Source: DASXUG01 sp964620425
GTDB taxonomy: Bacteria; Pseudomonadota; Gammaproteobacteria; Burkholderiales; Methylophilaceae
Length of the DNA stretch: 64,000 nucleotides
Direction of reading: 5' to 3'
Assembly (NCBI GenBank): GCA_964620425.1
Contig: CAZUGV010000002.1
Span: 310,001 to 374,000, forward strand
Shown piece by piece: positions 16,283-25,108 of this stretch. Within the stretch, counting starts at the first letter, position 1, and every line of letters begins with the position of its first letter. The translations under genes and the position numbers were made by a program. Under the pieces are notes generated by a model. That model was not told the origin of the DNA, made no database searches, and worked only from the letters and a program-made list of their open reading frames with translations.

Positions 16283-17281
16283 GTGATACAAGCTACTCCC
16301 TCTGTCGTCGTTACTTCGGGTGATCCTGCAGGCATTGGTTTAGACCTATGTGCCGTACTCGCACATTACGCACTGCCAGCCAAGTTGACAGTAATCGCAG
16401 ATAAAACAGCGCTAACTCAACGCGCACGAGCACTAGGTATTGCCTTGCAGCCGCAAGACTATTCACAGCAAACACAAGCGACTCACCTTGGTGATGGCAG
16501 CTTGCAAGTGCTACACATCCCCACTTCGCAAGCTGTAGTGGCGGGTCGTCTCAACGTTGCTAATAGCCATTATGTACTAAACACATTAGTGCGAGCGACT
16601 AACGGATGCTTAAGCGGAGAGTTCGATGCCATGATTACTGCACCCGTGCATAAAGGCATTATTAATGATGCGGGCATTGCGTTTACGGGGCATACCGAGT
16701 TTATTCAAGAGCACACGCAAACCGATGAAGTGGTCATGATGCTAGTTGGCGGTGGCATGCGCGTAGCGTTGGCATCACGCCATCTGCCCCTCACGCAAGT
16801 CGCAAGCGCAATTACGCAGAGTGGTTTAGAGCAAACCATTCGAATTACTTATGCTGATTTAATCCAAAAGTTTGGCATTCCCAAGCCACGTATTTTTGTG
16901 GCGGGCTTAAACCCGCATGCGGGTGAAGGTGGTTATTTGGGCACCGAAGAAATTACCACAATCAACCCTGTGCTTGAGAAGTTACGTTTGGAAGGCATGG
17001 ATTTAGTCGGCGCATTGCCAGCAGATACCATGTTCTCGCAAAAAAATATGAAGATTGCAGATGCATTTTTAGCCATGTATCACGACCAAGGTTTAGCGGT
17101 ACTCAAACACGCCAGCTTTGGTGAGGGGGTTAATATTACCCTCGGTTTACCCATTATTCGCACATCAGTAGACCATGGCACTGCACTTGATTTAGCAGGT
17201 TCTGGTAAGGCTGAAATAGGCAGTTTATTAGCGGCGATTCATTTGGCAATCGAACTGGCGCTTAAAAAGGCGAGCGCATAA
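16283..17281 (+). CDS. pdxA: 4-hydroxythreonine-4-phosphate dehydrogenase PdxA
   Basis: The 332-residue protein starts at GTG 16283. It carries the TSGDPAGIG motif at the N-terminus, the APVHKGIINDAGIAFTGHTEF region with the metal/substrate histidines, and the late MYHDQGL and HGTALDLAGSGKA blocks of PdxA. The enzyme oxidises 4-phospho-hydroxy-L-threonine in vitamin B6 synthesis, using NAD and a divalent metal. It lies 40 nt after surA and 3 nt before rsmA on the same strand, the standard surA-pdxA-rsmA order. Confidence 0.95.
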   Translation: MIQATPSVVVTSGDPAGIGLDLCAVLAHYALPAKLTVIADKTALTQRARALGIALQPQDYSQQTQATHLGDGSLQVLHIPTSQAVVAGRLNVANSHYVLNTLVRATNGCLSGEFDAMITAPVHKGIINDAGIAFTGHTEFIQEHTQTDEVVMMLVGGGMRVALASRHLPLTQVASAITQSGLEQTIRITYADLIQKFGIPKPRIFVAGLNPHAGEGGYLGTEEITTINPVLEKLRLEGMDLVGALPADTMFSQKNMKIADAFLAMYHDQGLAVLKHASFGEGVNITLGLPIIRTSVDHGTALDLAGSGKAEIGSLLAAIHLAIELALKKASA

Positions 17282-17284
17282 GGC

Positions 17285-18049
17285 ATGAAACACCTCGCCA
17301 AAAAAAGATTTGGTCAAAACTTTTTAACTGACCAAGCCATTATTGGTAGCTTGGTGGAGGCTATTTCGCCGCAAACGGACGATTTAATGGTGGAAATAGG
17401 CCCTGGTTTAGGCGCACTTACGCAACCGTTGCTCAAGCAACTCCATCATTTACATGTGGTAGAAATAGACCGCGATATTGTTGCGTGGATGCAAAGTTTT
17501 TACGCCAAAGAAAAAGTTACCATTCACAATTCTGACGTGTTGAAGTTTGATTTTGCAACCATAGGCGAACGCATTCGCGTGGTAGGTAATCTGCCTTATA
17601 ACATTTCCAGCCCGATTTTATTCAAGCTACTAGAAAACACGCATCAAATTATTGATATGCACTTTATGCTGCAAAAAGAAGTGGTCGAGCGCATGGTGGC
17701 TGCGCCATCTACATCAGAATACGGGCGATTATCGGTCATGTTGCAATACCGATTACAAATGGAATATTTAATCACCGTGCCGCCAGAAGCGTTTGAGCCA
17801 GCACCCAAGGTGGAATCCGCCTTTGTGCGCTGTGTGCCACATGCGGTATTGCCGCATCCAGCAAAAGACGAGTCAATATTTAGTAAAGTGGTGCAAAGTG
17901 CCTTTGGGCAACGCCGCAAAACCTTGCGAAATACGCTTAAAGGTTTGCTGGATGATGCAGGCTTTGAGCAGTTGGGCATAGACTCACAATTGCGCGCAGA
18001 AAATCTTGGCCTGCAGGATTTTGTCGCAATAGCTAACCATTTGTCCTGA
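17285..18049 (+). CDS. rsmA: 16S rRNA (adenine1518-N6/adenine1519-N6)-dimethyltransferase RsmA (KsgA)
   Basis: The 254-residue protein has the Rossmann SAM-binding motif MVEIGPGLGALT (about residues 36-47), the N6-adenine methyltransferase motif GNLPYNISSPI (about 101-111), and the late FGQRRKTLRNTL segment. It dimethylates two adjacent adenosines near the 3' end of 16S rRNA during small-subunit assembly; its loss gives kasugamycin resistance. The ATG lies three bases after the pdxA stop, so the two are almost certainly cotranscribed. Confidence 0.96.
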   Translation: MKHLAKKRFGQNFLTDQAIIGSLVEAISPQTDDLMVEIGPGLGALTQPLLKQLHHLHVVEIDRDIVAWMQSFYAKEKVTIHNSDVLKFDFATIGERIRVVGNLPYNISSPILFKLLENTHQIIDMHFMLQKEVVERMVAAPSTSEYGRLSVMLQYRLQMEYLITVPPEAFEPAPKVESAFVRCVPHAVLPHPAKDESIFSKVVQSAFGQRRKTLRNTLKGLLDDAGFEQLGIDSQLRAENLGLQDFVAIANHLS

Positions 18050-18115
18050 TATAATTCTGAAAAATTATTTGCATACATCAAAATTTTAACATTCAGCATT
18101 TAGAGAGAGAAAATC

Positions 18116-18769
18116 ATGAGAATCATCTTACTGGGCGCACCGGGCGCTGGTAAAGGCACACAAGCCACTTTCATCAAAGAAAAGTTCAATATTCCACAAA
18201 TTTCCACAGGCGATATGTTGCGCGCTGCGGTTAAAGCAGGCACACCATTAGGCTTGGAGGCTAAAAGTTATATGGATAGTGGTGGTCTAGTGCCAGATGC
18301 CGTGATTATTGGCTTAGTGAGCGAGCGTATTAAAGATGCTGATTGTCAAAACGGCTTTTTGTTCGATGGATTTCCACGCACAATTCCACAAGCAGAGGCC
18401 ATGAAAAATGCAGGCGTTGGCATTGATTATGTAGTAGAAATTGATGTGCCAGACGAAGCGATTATCGAACGCATGAGTGGTCGCCGTTCACATCCAGCAA
18501 GTGGTCGTACTTACCATGTGAAATTTAACCCACCCAAGGTAGAAGGCAAAGATGATGTGACGGGTGAAGATTTAGTGCAGCGCGATGATGACAAAGAAGA
18601 TGTCGTCAAAAACCGCCTCAATGTTTACCACACACAAACCAAACAACTGGTTGGTTATTACTCAGATTGGGCGAACTCAGGCACTGGTGGCGCACCAAAA
18701 TATGTCAAAGTGCACGGTTTAGGTGAAATGAATAGCATTAAAGACGCAATTTTTTCAGCGCTGGTTTAA
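18116..18769 (+). CDS. adk: Adenylate kinase
   Basis: The 217-residue protein has the P-loop GAPGAGKGT at residues 7-15, the AMP-site ISTGDMLRA, the FDGFPRT motif and a LID segment of the long bacterial type. It interconverts ATP, ADP and AMP. A strong ribosome-binding site (GAGAGAG) precedes the ATG. The last 60 or so codons are duplicated about 1.1 kb downstream as a gene fragment (see 19750-19929), so this copy is the intact parent. Confidence 0.97.
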   Translation: MRIILLGAPGAGKGTQATFIKEKFNIPQISTGDMLRAAVKAGTPLGLEAKSYMDSGGLVPDAVIIGLVSERIKDADCQNGFLFDGFPRTIPQAEAMKNAGVGIDYVVEIDVPDEAIIERMSGRRSHPASGRTYHVKFNPPKVEGKDDVTGEDLVQRDDDKEDVVKNRLNVYHTQTKQLVGYYSDWANSGTGGAPKYVKVHGLGEMNSIKDAIFSALV

Positions 18770-18793
18770 CTCGGAATATCCAAAACAAGACAC

Positions 18794-18823
18794 TTATGGC
18801 GGGTTAATCTCGCCATGTTTTTG
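18794..18823 (+). terminator. Rho-independent terminator of adk
   Basis: ATGGCG at 18796-18801 pairs with CGCCAT at 18811-18816, followed by GTTTTTG. A decayed copy of the same hairpin (GTGGCG...CGCCGC, about 19955-19975) follows the adk fragment downstream. Confidence 0.7.
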
Positions 18824-18939
18824 ATTTTAAGACCGTCATCTAAGATCGTTATCTTAAGTAATGTAAGAATTTATTAACATCAACAGTCATACGCTAGCAT
18901 AGTCATTGCTGGTTCTATAGTGCTTTTTAGGTATTGCAC

Positions 18940-18983
18940 TAGTCCAAATGGACTATTGTGCAAGATGTTTTAATGGATACAAT
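18940..18983 (+). promoter_or_regulatory. PEP-CTERM palindrome promoter, copy A
   Basis: TAGTCCAAATGGACTA at 18940-18955 is an inverted repeat with TAGTCC/GGACTA arms. It is followed by TTGTGC at the -35 position (18956-18961) and, after 16 nt, by TACAAT (18978-18983) as -10. It differs by one base from the three other copies in the window and lies 93 nt before the ATG of the first PEP-CTERM gene. Confidence 0.7.
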
Positions 18984-19048
18984 GCATTACTGGTTGCAGC
19001 GGATGTGACCGAAATTTGAGTTAACTTTTTATTTATCGGGGAATTTTT

Positions 19049-19615
19049 ATGAAAACAGTATTTAAATTAGCTGCAGTAGCTTCATTAGTAGTATCTAGCT
19101 ACTCATTTGCAGCAACCTACTCTTTGGGTGACTTGGGCCCTCCTGGGGAAGCTACTAAAACAGTCGATTTGACTAAAACAGGTGAGTTTTCAGACACCTT
19201 TACTTTTAGTATCAAAAGTGCAGCAAACAGTTCTGGTTCAGCATTGGATAATTTTTTTTATAGCACGAAGTTAAAACGTGATGTTGGTGTTGATACATAT
19301 GGCGTAGAGTTGTTCAAGCAAGATGGTACTTTAGTGACTAGACTGTGGAACAGTCCTGATGAGAAGAGTTTGCCAGATGTTGCTGAGTTCAGCTTTAACA
19401 ACCTTGCTGCTGGTAGTTATTTCATCAAAGTAACAGGACAAGTGCTTGGTTTAGCGGCTGGTGGTAAGAAAGTTAGCTATACACTTGATTTGGAAACCAC
19501 AAAAGCAAAATCAACTCCAACAGCAACAGCAGTACCAGAGAACGATGCTTACGCGATGATGTTAGCTGGTTTAGGTTTGGTAGGTTTTGCAGCACGTCGT
19601 AAAATCGCTGCTTAA
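19049..19615 (+). CDS. FxDxF family PEP-CTERM protein, paralogue 1
   Basis: The 188-residue protein has a signal peptide (cleavage near SFA-AT), a beta-rich middle with the F47-x-D49-x-F51 motif, and a C-terminal sorting signal. The signal consists of VPEN at about 162-165, a hydrophobic helix (MMLAGLGLVGFAA) and a basic RRK end. PEP-CTERM tails are recognised by exosortase (EpsH/Xrt), which removes the tail and links the protein to export and exopolysaccharide production. No exosortase lies in this window. The gene sits behind palindrome copy A, and a rho-independent terminator follows. Confidence 0.9.
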   Translation: MKTVFKLAAVASLVVSSYSFAATYSLGDLGPPGEATKTVDLTKTGEFSDTFTFSIKSAANSSGSALDNFFYSTKLKRDVGVDTYGVELFKQDGTLVTRLWNSPDEKSLPDVAEFSFNNLAAGSYFIKVTGQVLGLAAGGKKVSYTLDLETTKAKSTPTATAVPENDAYAMMLAGLGLVGFAARRKIAA

Positions 19616-19636
19616 TCAGTTTTTGCATTAAATTTA

Positions 19637-19666
19637 AATAGAACCCGCTTTGGCGGGTTCTATTTT
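19637..19666 (+). terminator. Rho-independent terminator of PEP-CTERM paralogue 1
   Basis: GAACCCGC (19641-19648) and GCGGGTTC (19653-19660) form a stem with a TTTG loop, flanked by AAATA and TATTTT. Confidence 0.88.
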
Positions 19667-19749
19667 GTGCAACACCATGTTTCTCTTGTTGCACTTTAAA
19701 ATTCTATAACCGTCCTTTCATGTTCTCAACAACAAGAAAATGACAAAAC

Positions 19750-19929
19750 GACGACAAAAAAGTTGTCAAAATTCGCCTCAATGTTTACCACACACAAACT
19801 AAAAAACTGGTGGGCTATTACTCAGATTGCGCGAACTCAGGCGTTGGCGGTGCACCAAAATATGTAAAAGTGCACGGTTTAGGTGAAATGAGCAACATTA
19901 AAGAAGCAATTTTTTCAGCGCTGGTTTAA
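19750..19929 (+). pseudogene. adk: Duplicated 3' fragment of adenylate kinase
   Basis: This 59-codon stretch plus TAA aligns in frame with the last 60 codons of the adk gene at 18116-18769. Examples are RLNVYHTQTK, VGYYSD, APKYVKVHGLGEM and the final AIFSALV. It has lost one codon near its start, and changes include W to C in YYSDC. It has no start codon and no upstream coding sequence, so it is not a functional gene. A degenerate version of the adk terminator follows at about 19955-19975, and then the same type of PEP-CTERM promoter. The fragment is the scar of a tandem duplication. Confidence 0.92.
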
Positions 19930-20082
19930 TTTAAATATCCAAAAAAGTTCAATTGTGGCGAGTTCCTCTCGCCGCGTCTTTGTTTTTGATGGAATTTCTT
20001 CGTTTTGTCATAATTTATTAACATTGTGTACATAAAATGGCACGGTCATTGCTATTGTTACGATAGCTTTTGGGTGTGCCAT

Positions 20083-20127
20083 TAGTCCGAATGGACTATT
20101 GTTGGGTATAAGTTAAAACTGTAGTAT
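20083..20127 (+). promoter_or_regulatory. PEP-CTERM palindrome promoter, copy B
   Basis: TAGTCCGAATGGACTA at 20083-20098 is followed by TTGTTG (20099-20104) at the -35 position and, after 17 nt, by TAGTAT (20122-20127) as -10. It lies 141 nt upstream of the second PEP-CTERM start. Confidence 0.72.
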
Positions 20128-20239
20128 GTGTTTGCATACTGACGTGTTAACAGAAGTATCGGGGGTAATCCTAGGGGTTGGGCGGAAATATTCCAACTCG
20201 CTGGTTTACAAATTTGTTTTTTTAAAAAAGGAAATGATA

Positions 20240-20749
20240 ATGAACGTTCTTAAAACAATCGCTTTAGTAAGTGCTTTGTTTGCAGCGCAATCTGCAATGG
20301 CAGCAACGTATGATTTTGGTGTAATGGGTCCACCTGACACTAAAACAATAACAGCGTCTGCTGATTCAATTTTTGGGGATACAGACACTTTTAACTTTAG
20401 CATTAACGCTGGCGCTAATGCTACTGGTAGCGCACCAGATGTTCCATTGGCTTTCTCATGGTTTAAACTAACTGGCGTGGAAGTGTGGTCTGTTAAGTTA
20501 CTTAACTCATCAGGTGTTCAAGTTGGTGCAACTGACTACTCTACCGAAAGTTTCGCGTTTAGCAATCTTGCTGCTGGTGCATATAAGCTAGTAGTTACAA
20601 CATTTGGCAACACAAATTACAACGTAACTTTATCTACAGCTGCAACTGTGACTACAGCAACTGCTGTTCCTGAGAACGATGCTTACGCTATGATGTTAGC
20701 TGGTTTAGGTTTAGTAGGTTTTGCAGCACGTCGTAAAATCTCTGCTTAA
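20240..20749 (+). CDS. FxDxF family PEP-CTERM protein, paralogue 2
   Basis: The start is ATG 20240, with AAAAGGAAA before it and a signal peptide right after (cleavage near AMA-AT). A longer reading from 20126 adds 38 residues that do not look like a leader. The 169-residue protein has an FGDTDTF variant of the FxDxF motif (residues 45-51) and the PEP-CTERM tail AVPENDAYAMMLAGLGLVG, then FAARRK. The tail is almost identical to paralogue 1. The signal peptide is closer to that of paralogue 3 at 44 kb (ALV-ALFA-QSAMA) than to paralogue 1. It is an exosortase substrate by family. Confidence 0.9.
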   Translation: MNVLKTIALVSALFAAQSAMAATYDFGVMGPPDTKTITASADSIFGDTDTFNFSINAGANATGSAPDVPLAFSWFKLTGVEVWSVKLLNSSGVQVGATDYSTESFAFSNLAAGAYKLVVTTFGNTNYNVTLSTAATVTTATAVPENDAYAMMLAGLGLVGFAARRKISA

Positions 20750-20767
20750 TCAGTTTTTGCATTAAAC

Positions 20768-20803
20768 AAAATAAAAACCCGCTTCGGCGGGTTTTTATTT
20801 TGT
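20768..20803 (+). terminator. Rho-independent terminator of PEP-CTERM paralogue 2
   Basis: AAAATAAAAACCCGC and GCGGGTTTTTATTTT form a long perfect stem closed by a TTCG tetraloop. It can work in both directions. Confidence 0.9.
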
Positions 20804-20843
20804 GCTGTTCACATTCACCCCGCCATTTTACAAAGTGCCTTTT

Positions 20844-21185
20844 ATGTCCCAATTACCTTCATGCCCCCAATGCCAATCTGAATATACCTATGAAGATGGT
20901 GAGCTTTATATTTGCCCAGAATGTGCGCATGAATGGAGTAAAGTGCACAGTTCAGAGGCAACTGAGTCGAGTAAGGTGATACGCGATGCCAATGGTAACA
21001 TCTTGCAAGATGGCGACACCATTACCGTGATTAAAGATTTGAAAGTAAAGGGTTCGTCTTCAGTCGTGAAGGTAGGTACTAAAGTAAAAAACATCCGTTT
21101 AGTTGATGGCGATCATGATATTGACTGCAAAATTGAAGGTTTTGGAGCCATGAAGTTAAAGTCAGAGTTTGTGAAAAAAGCCTAA
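20844..21185 (+). CDS. yjdM: Zinc-ribbon protein YjdM (PhnA family)
   Basis: The 113-residue protein starts at ATG 20844 (MSQLPSCPQCQ); a reading from 20802 would run into the terminator. The N-terminal zinc ribbon uses CPQC and CPEC pairs. The rest is the PhnA/YjdM C-terminal domain (IRDANGNILQDGDTITVIKDLKVKG and later VDGDHDIDCKIEGFG). The family was first named for alkylphosphonate uptake but is not part of the C-P lyase pathway, and its role is unknown. It stands alone between the PEP-CTERM genes and a convergent U32 peptidase gene. Confidence 0.88.
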   Translation: MSQLPSCPQCQSEYTYEDGELYICPECAHEWSKVHSSEATESSKVIRDANGNILQDGDTITVIKDLKVKGSSSVVKVGTKVKNIRLVDGDHDIDCKIEGFGAMKLKSEFVKKA

Positions 21186-21238
21186 ATTATTTGCCATATC
21201 TACCACTACGGGAATCTGCATCGCAATGTGCGAAGGCG

Positions 21239-23173
21239 TTAAATATCCGCTTTATCAAAAAATTTGACGATTTGCGGTTGTGCTAGTTGCAAAATATTTT
21301 TTCTAACTTTGCCCATGACGTGCATTTCGCAGGGTTTACAGTCAAATTTAAGGGTATAGCGGTCATTTCCGCTAATGAGTGTCATGGGCTCTGCAGTGAC
21401 TGTGCCTTGCACACCAATGACACCTTTGGCTTCTTTGGGGCATAGGCCATGACTATAGCGCAGACAATGCTTCGTAATCATGACAGGGACTTCGCCGAGT
21501 TCTTCATTGGCTTCATAGGCTTTTGCGATGATTTTGACCCCATGTTTTTGGTAAAACGTGTGAGCATGTTTGTTGTAAACGTTAGCGAGGTAGCTTAAGG
21601 TATCTTCTGGGTAAGTGGCCGCAGGCTCAAGGGCAGCACGTCGCGCAGGGCGCACATAGGCTAATGTGCGGGTTTGTATGAGTTGTTCAATGGCTTCGCG
21701 TCTTAAGTTATTGGCTACTGAAGCCGGTACAAACCAAGTTTGAACGGTTTCAAAATTGACTGAACGTGCAACAAAGTCGGTACTGCCCAGTTTGCTTAAA
21801 TTCTCTTTTAAACTGGCTTCTGCTTTGTTGGCATCGTTTGCTGCTTGCTTTTCTGCCACACATTGCACTGTGGCGCTTAAGCTCTGTTCGTCGGTGATCG
21901 TAAGCGCAAAGCCATCTCTTGTTTCGTAAAAAATCATGTCGATACTGATTTTTCGGCTCGCCGATTCTTTTTCTAGCAAGCGCATAAAGGCATGGTCGCG
22001 GTTACGATATATCATGGTGTTGTTGCGTATATCCGCTGGCATTTCGTTGGGGTAGATTTTTTGAATATGCGCGGAGTTGCTTTGAACAGTGTTTACACGC
22101 AAGCCCACCAATGCTTTATGCACATCAAAAAAACACACACCATCACCGTTATGTAATTCCACATCGGTAGTTACTTCAATAAAATCTTTGCCTACTTTGG
22201 TGACTTTACCCAGTTCCTCGCCCGCAAATTTGGGCGTATCAAAAGCGCCAATATCGGCTTGGCGACCATTGGCAAAATAATCTGTGGCGCTACGATTAAA
22301 TGTTTTTTCTGGTTGTGGAGTGAATGTGTAAGTGGCATGACCTGCCGATGTTTTTGCATACTCTGGCATGTCTTGCAAAATTTCATCGAGCAACAAGCGG
22401 TAATGTGCGGTGGCATTTTTCACATAAGGCAAATCTTTGTAGCGACCCTCGATTTTAAAACTGCTCACACCTGCATCAATCAAGGCGCGTAAATTAGCGC
22501 TTTGGTCATTATCTTTCATCGAAAGATAATGTTTGTCTTTGCCAATGATGCGGCCTTTTTGGTCTTCTAGTGTATAAGGCAAACGGCACTCTTGTGAACA
22601 TTCGCCTCGGTTGGCGCTTCGACCAGTGTGTGCGTGGCTGATAAAACATTGTCCGCTAAAGGCCACACATAACGCGCCATGAATAAAGTATTCCAAGTTG
22701 GCTGTGGTGGCGTCGGCAATTTGTTTGACGGTGCGAATATCCAACTCACGCGCCAGTACAAGTTGGCTAAACCCTACTTGGTCTAAAAATTGGGCTTTTT
22801 CAACCGTGCGAATATCAGTTTGTGTGCTGGCGTGAAATTGTATCGGTGGTAAATCCATTTCCAGCAAACCCATGTCTTGCACAATCAACGCATCCACCTC
22901 AGCCTCGTAAAGCTGATGCACCAATTGGCGCACGCCTGCTAGCTCGTTGTCGTGAAAAATGGTGTTAAGCGCGACAAACACTTCTGCATGATAACGATGT
23001 GCATGTTTGACCAAGCGGGCAATATCTGCGACTGAATTGGGCGCTTTAGCACGCGCACCAAAGGCTGGGCCGCCGATATAAACGGCATCTGCCCCATGAT
23101 TTATCGCTTCAATGCCGAAATCAGCATTTTTAGCAGGTGCAAGTAATTCGAGGTGTTTGCGTGAGAGCTTCAT
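21239..23173 (-). CDS. rlhA: U32 family peptidase, RlhA (YdcP)-like 23S rRNA hydroxylation protein
   Basis: The 644-residue protein begins with the U32 domain (LELLAPAKNADFGIEAINHGADAVYIGG). The cysteine-rich signature is HGALCVAFSGQCFISHAHTGRSANRGECSQECRLPY, spread over about 180-215. Long collagenase-like C-terminal regions follow, ending with the cysteines in CLRYSHGLC and CKPCEMH. Length and the extra C-terminal domain fit RlhA rather than the shorter TrhP (YegQ). In E. coli RlhA is needed for 5-hydroxycytidine in 23S rRNA and TrhP for tRNA 5-hydroxyuridine. The cysteines may hold an iron-sulfur centre. It is a single-gene unit. Confidence 0.82.
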   Translation of the reverse strand: MKLSRKHLELLAPAKNADFGIEAINHGADAVYIGGPAFGARAKAPNSVADIARLVKHAHRYHAEVFVALNTIFHDNELAGVRQLVHQLYEAEVDALIVQDMGLLEMDLPPIQFHASTQTDIRTVEKAQFLDQVGFSQLVLARELDIRTVKQIADATTANLEYFIHGALCVAFSGQCFISHAHTGRSANRGECSQECRLPYTLEDQKGRIIGKDKHYLSMKDNDQSANLRALIDAGVSSFKIEGRYKDLPYVKNATAHYRLLLDEILQDMPEYAKTSAGHATYTFTPQPEKTFNRSATDYFANGRQADIGAFDTPKFAGEELGKVTKVGKDFIEVTTDVELHNGDGVCFFDVHKALVGLRVNTVQSNSAHIQKIYPNEMPADIRNNTMIYRNRDHAFMRLLEKESASRKISIDMIFYETRDGFALTITDEQSLSATVQCVAEKQAANDANKAEASLKENLSKLGSTDFVARSVNFETVQTWFVPASVANNLRREAIEQLIQTRTLAYVRPARRAALEPAATYPEDTLSYLANVYNKHAHTFYQKHGVKIIAKAYEANEELGEVPVMITKHCLRYSHGLCPKEAKGVIGVQGTVTAEPMTLISGNDRYTLKFDCKPCEMHVMGKVRKNILQLAQPQIVKFFDKADI

Positions 23174-23495
23174 GTGGAGTAGTGCTAACTGATAAGTTAA
23201 AACTATACCATTTTCTGTTTAAACTTAGTGGATCAAACATAGCGCATCAAGCATGGTGTTGCAAAGGTTGTTTGCCAAAGAATTGGTATGCTTGATTTTA
23301 CTAGCCCCTCCAGAATAAATTGATTTATCGCTTGAATGCTAGTGTATAAGCGCTAAGACTTGGATATACTTGATGCCGTGACTTTAGTAAATAAGTATGA
23401 ACAAAACACTATAGTCTAGAGCCTTTAAATTGGGTGTTGATCAATCACTGCCTTTTTGATGCCGGTCAAGTGACCAAATCGGGTAAAATTTAGCC
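23174..23495. other. Divergent intergenic region, no feature recognised
   Basis: The 322 nt between the divergent rlhA-like gene and the diguanylate cyclase must hold both promoters. I see no clear -35/-10 pair, hairpin or reading frame worth naming. Confidence 0.5.
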
Positions 23496-25103
23496 ATGCA
23501 TTATTTCAAGCAATTATTATCACAATGGCGTTCCAGCCTCACCTTTAAAGCGATTATCAAGATCGCATTCATCAGTATTGGTGTGCTCTTCATTTGCTCT
23601 ATTATCAGCTTTTATGTGGTCAAACAGCTGGAGTCTAGCCATGCGCAAGATCACGTCGCGCAACTCATTCCCACTGTAGAAAGTACAGTACGCATTGCAT
23701 GTTATTTAAAAGATGAGCGCTTAGCCAATGAAGTTGCTAAGGGACTCATGAGTAATTTATCTGTCGCTGGTGTGCGCATTACGGCATATGGCAAAGTGTT
23801 GGCGGAGGTTAAAAATAACTATATTGATATTGACCAGGTTGATTCCAGCCAAAGTATTCGTAAAAAAGTAAGCTCGGTTATGGATAGTGAAGTCAATATT
23901 GGTGAAATTATTGTTGTAGCAGATAAAGCCTATATTCAGGCGCAAGCCAGTAGTTACTCTTTTTTAATGGCGTTTATTTTGTGCGGTGCCGTGGTGTTAT
24001 CCACATCACTGATTGCATACATTGTGTTGCAAAATATTTTGCGACCAATCAAGCTTTTCGCTAGCAATTTACACTTGCTTGATCCGCAATCCATGCAACG
24101 CTTGGAGCCTCCACCCGAGCATAGAGAAGATGAGCTAGGTAGTCTCGCCGATGACTTTAATAACTTAATTGACCGCACTGCCGCAATACAAAAGCGAGAG
24201 CGCTTTTTGGTGAAGCAGATTGAGCAAAACGACAGAAAGTTTAGGGTATTGGTAGAGAATTCTGTCATTGGCTTATTTGAAATGAATGAGGCCGGCGAAC
24301 TATTAACGGCTAACAGTGCTTTCTACACCATTTTTAATATTCCTGAAGACATCAAAGATGAAACATATACGTTCAACTTAAAAAACCTGCTGCCAAATGA
24401 AGCAGGTCGTATCGCAAAAATGATTCATCGTCTATCTTCAGATAAAATCCAGCAAAAACAAGAATTTGAGGTAATTTCTCGCCTGAGTAAAACTAGCACA
24501 TGGCTGCAAATGATATTAGAGTATGGTGAGAATGGTGCGATTCAAGGCTTAGTGCATGATGTGACGGACAATAAAAAGAAAGCACTCGAAACTCAATCCA
24601 TGTTGGAGCGTGATGCATTAACAGGCGCTTATAATCGACGTGGTATGCAGGCAAGATTAGAGGCTACATATGAAGCATTTAAGTCAGATAATAACTTTGG
24701 CTTTACGATTATGCTGGTTGATTTGGATTGGTTTAAACAAGTCAACGACACCTACGGCCATGAGGCTGGTGATATAGTGCTTACTATCGTGACACGCCGA
24801 TTGGAATCTATATTACGTGATGATGACACCATAGCACGACTTGGCGGAGATGAGTTTTTGTTGATATTGCCCACCCTTAATATACGAGAGTGGGCAACGC
24901 ATTTGGGCGAGCGCATTATTGGCTCATTGATGAGTGAAATCAACATCGGAGAAGGGCGCATAGTTAAGATAGGGGCGAGTATTGGGGTTGCTACCGCCCA
25001 CCCTAAAGATATTTCGGTTGATGCATTACTTAAACGCGCCGATGCAGCAATGTATAGCGCTAAACGCGCAGGTAAGTGCCAACTTTCTTATTCAGACTAT
25101 TAG
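23496..25103 (+). CDS. Membrane diguanylate cyclase (HAMP-PAS-GGDEF)
   Basis: The 535-residue protein has a membrane helix at about residues 20-45, a periplasmic sensor segment, a second helix at about 152-175, a HAMP linker (RPIKLFASNLHLLDP onward), a PAS domain at about 245-350 and a GGDEF domain at about 370-533. The catalytic GGDEF is intact at residues 450-454. An RxxD inhibitory site is not obvious five residues upstream. Such proteins make cyclic di-GMP from two GTP in response to an envelope signal. It ends 5 nt from the convergent VOC-domain gene. Confidence 0.92.
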   Translation: MHYFKQLLSQWRSSLTFKAIIKIAFISIGVLFICSIISFYVVKQLESSHAQDHVAQLIPTVESTVRIACYLKDERLANEVAKGLMSNLSVAGVRITAYGKVLAEVKNNYIDIDQVDSSQSIRKKVSSVMDSEVNIGEIIVVADKAYIQAQASSYSFLMAFILCGAVVLSTSLIAYIVLQNILRPIKLFASNLHLLDPQSMQRLEPPPEHREDELGSLADDFNNLIDRTAAIQKRERFLVKQIEQNDRKFRVLVENSVIGLFEMNEAGELLTANSAFYTIFNIPEDIKDETYTFNLKNLLPNEAGRIAKMIHRLSSDKIQQKQEFEVISRLSKTSTWLQMILEYGENGAIQGLVHDVTDNKKKALETQSMLERDALTGAYNRRGMQARLEATYEAFKSDNNFGFTIMLVDLDWFKQVNDTYGHEAGDIVLTIVTRRLESILRDDDTIARLGGDEFLLILPTLNIREWATHLGERIIGSLMSEINIGEGRIVKIGASIGVATAHPKDISVDALLKRADAAMYSAKRAGKCQLSYSDY

Positions 25104-25108
25104 CTAGC

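Noticed and set aside
17644..18099. 151-codon open frame opposite rsmA
   Set aside because: It lies wholly against a conserved rRNA methyltransferase gene and its first part spans the rsmA-adk gap without any start signal.
4412..20110. The 11-mer TGTTGGGTATA at about 4412, 7153 and 20100, each upstream of a gene
   Set aside because: Some 11-mers are expected three times by chance in a window of this size, and the positions relative to promoters differ among the three.
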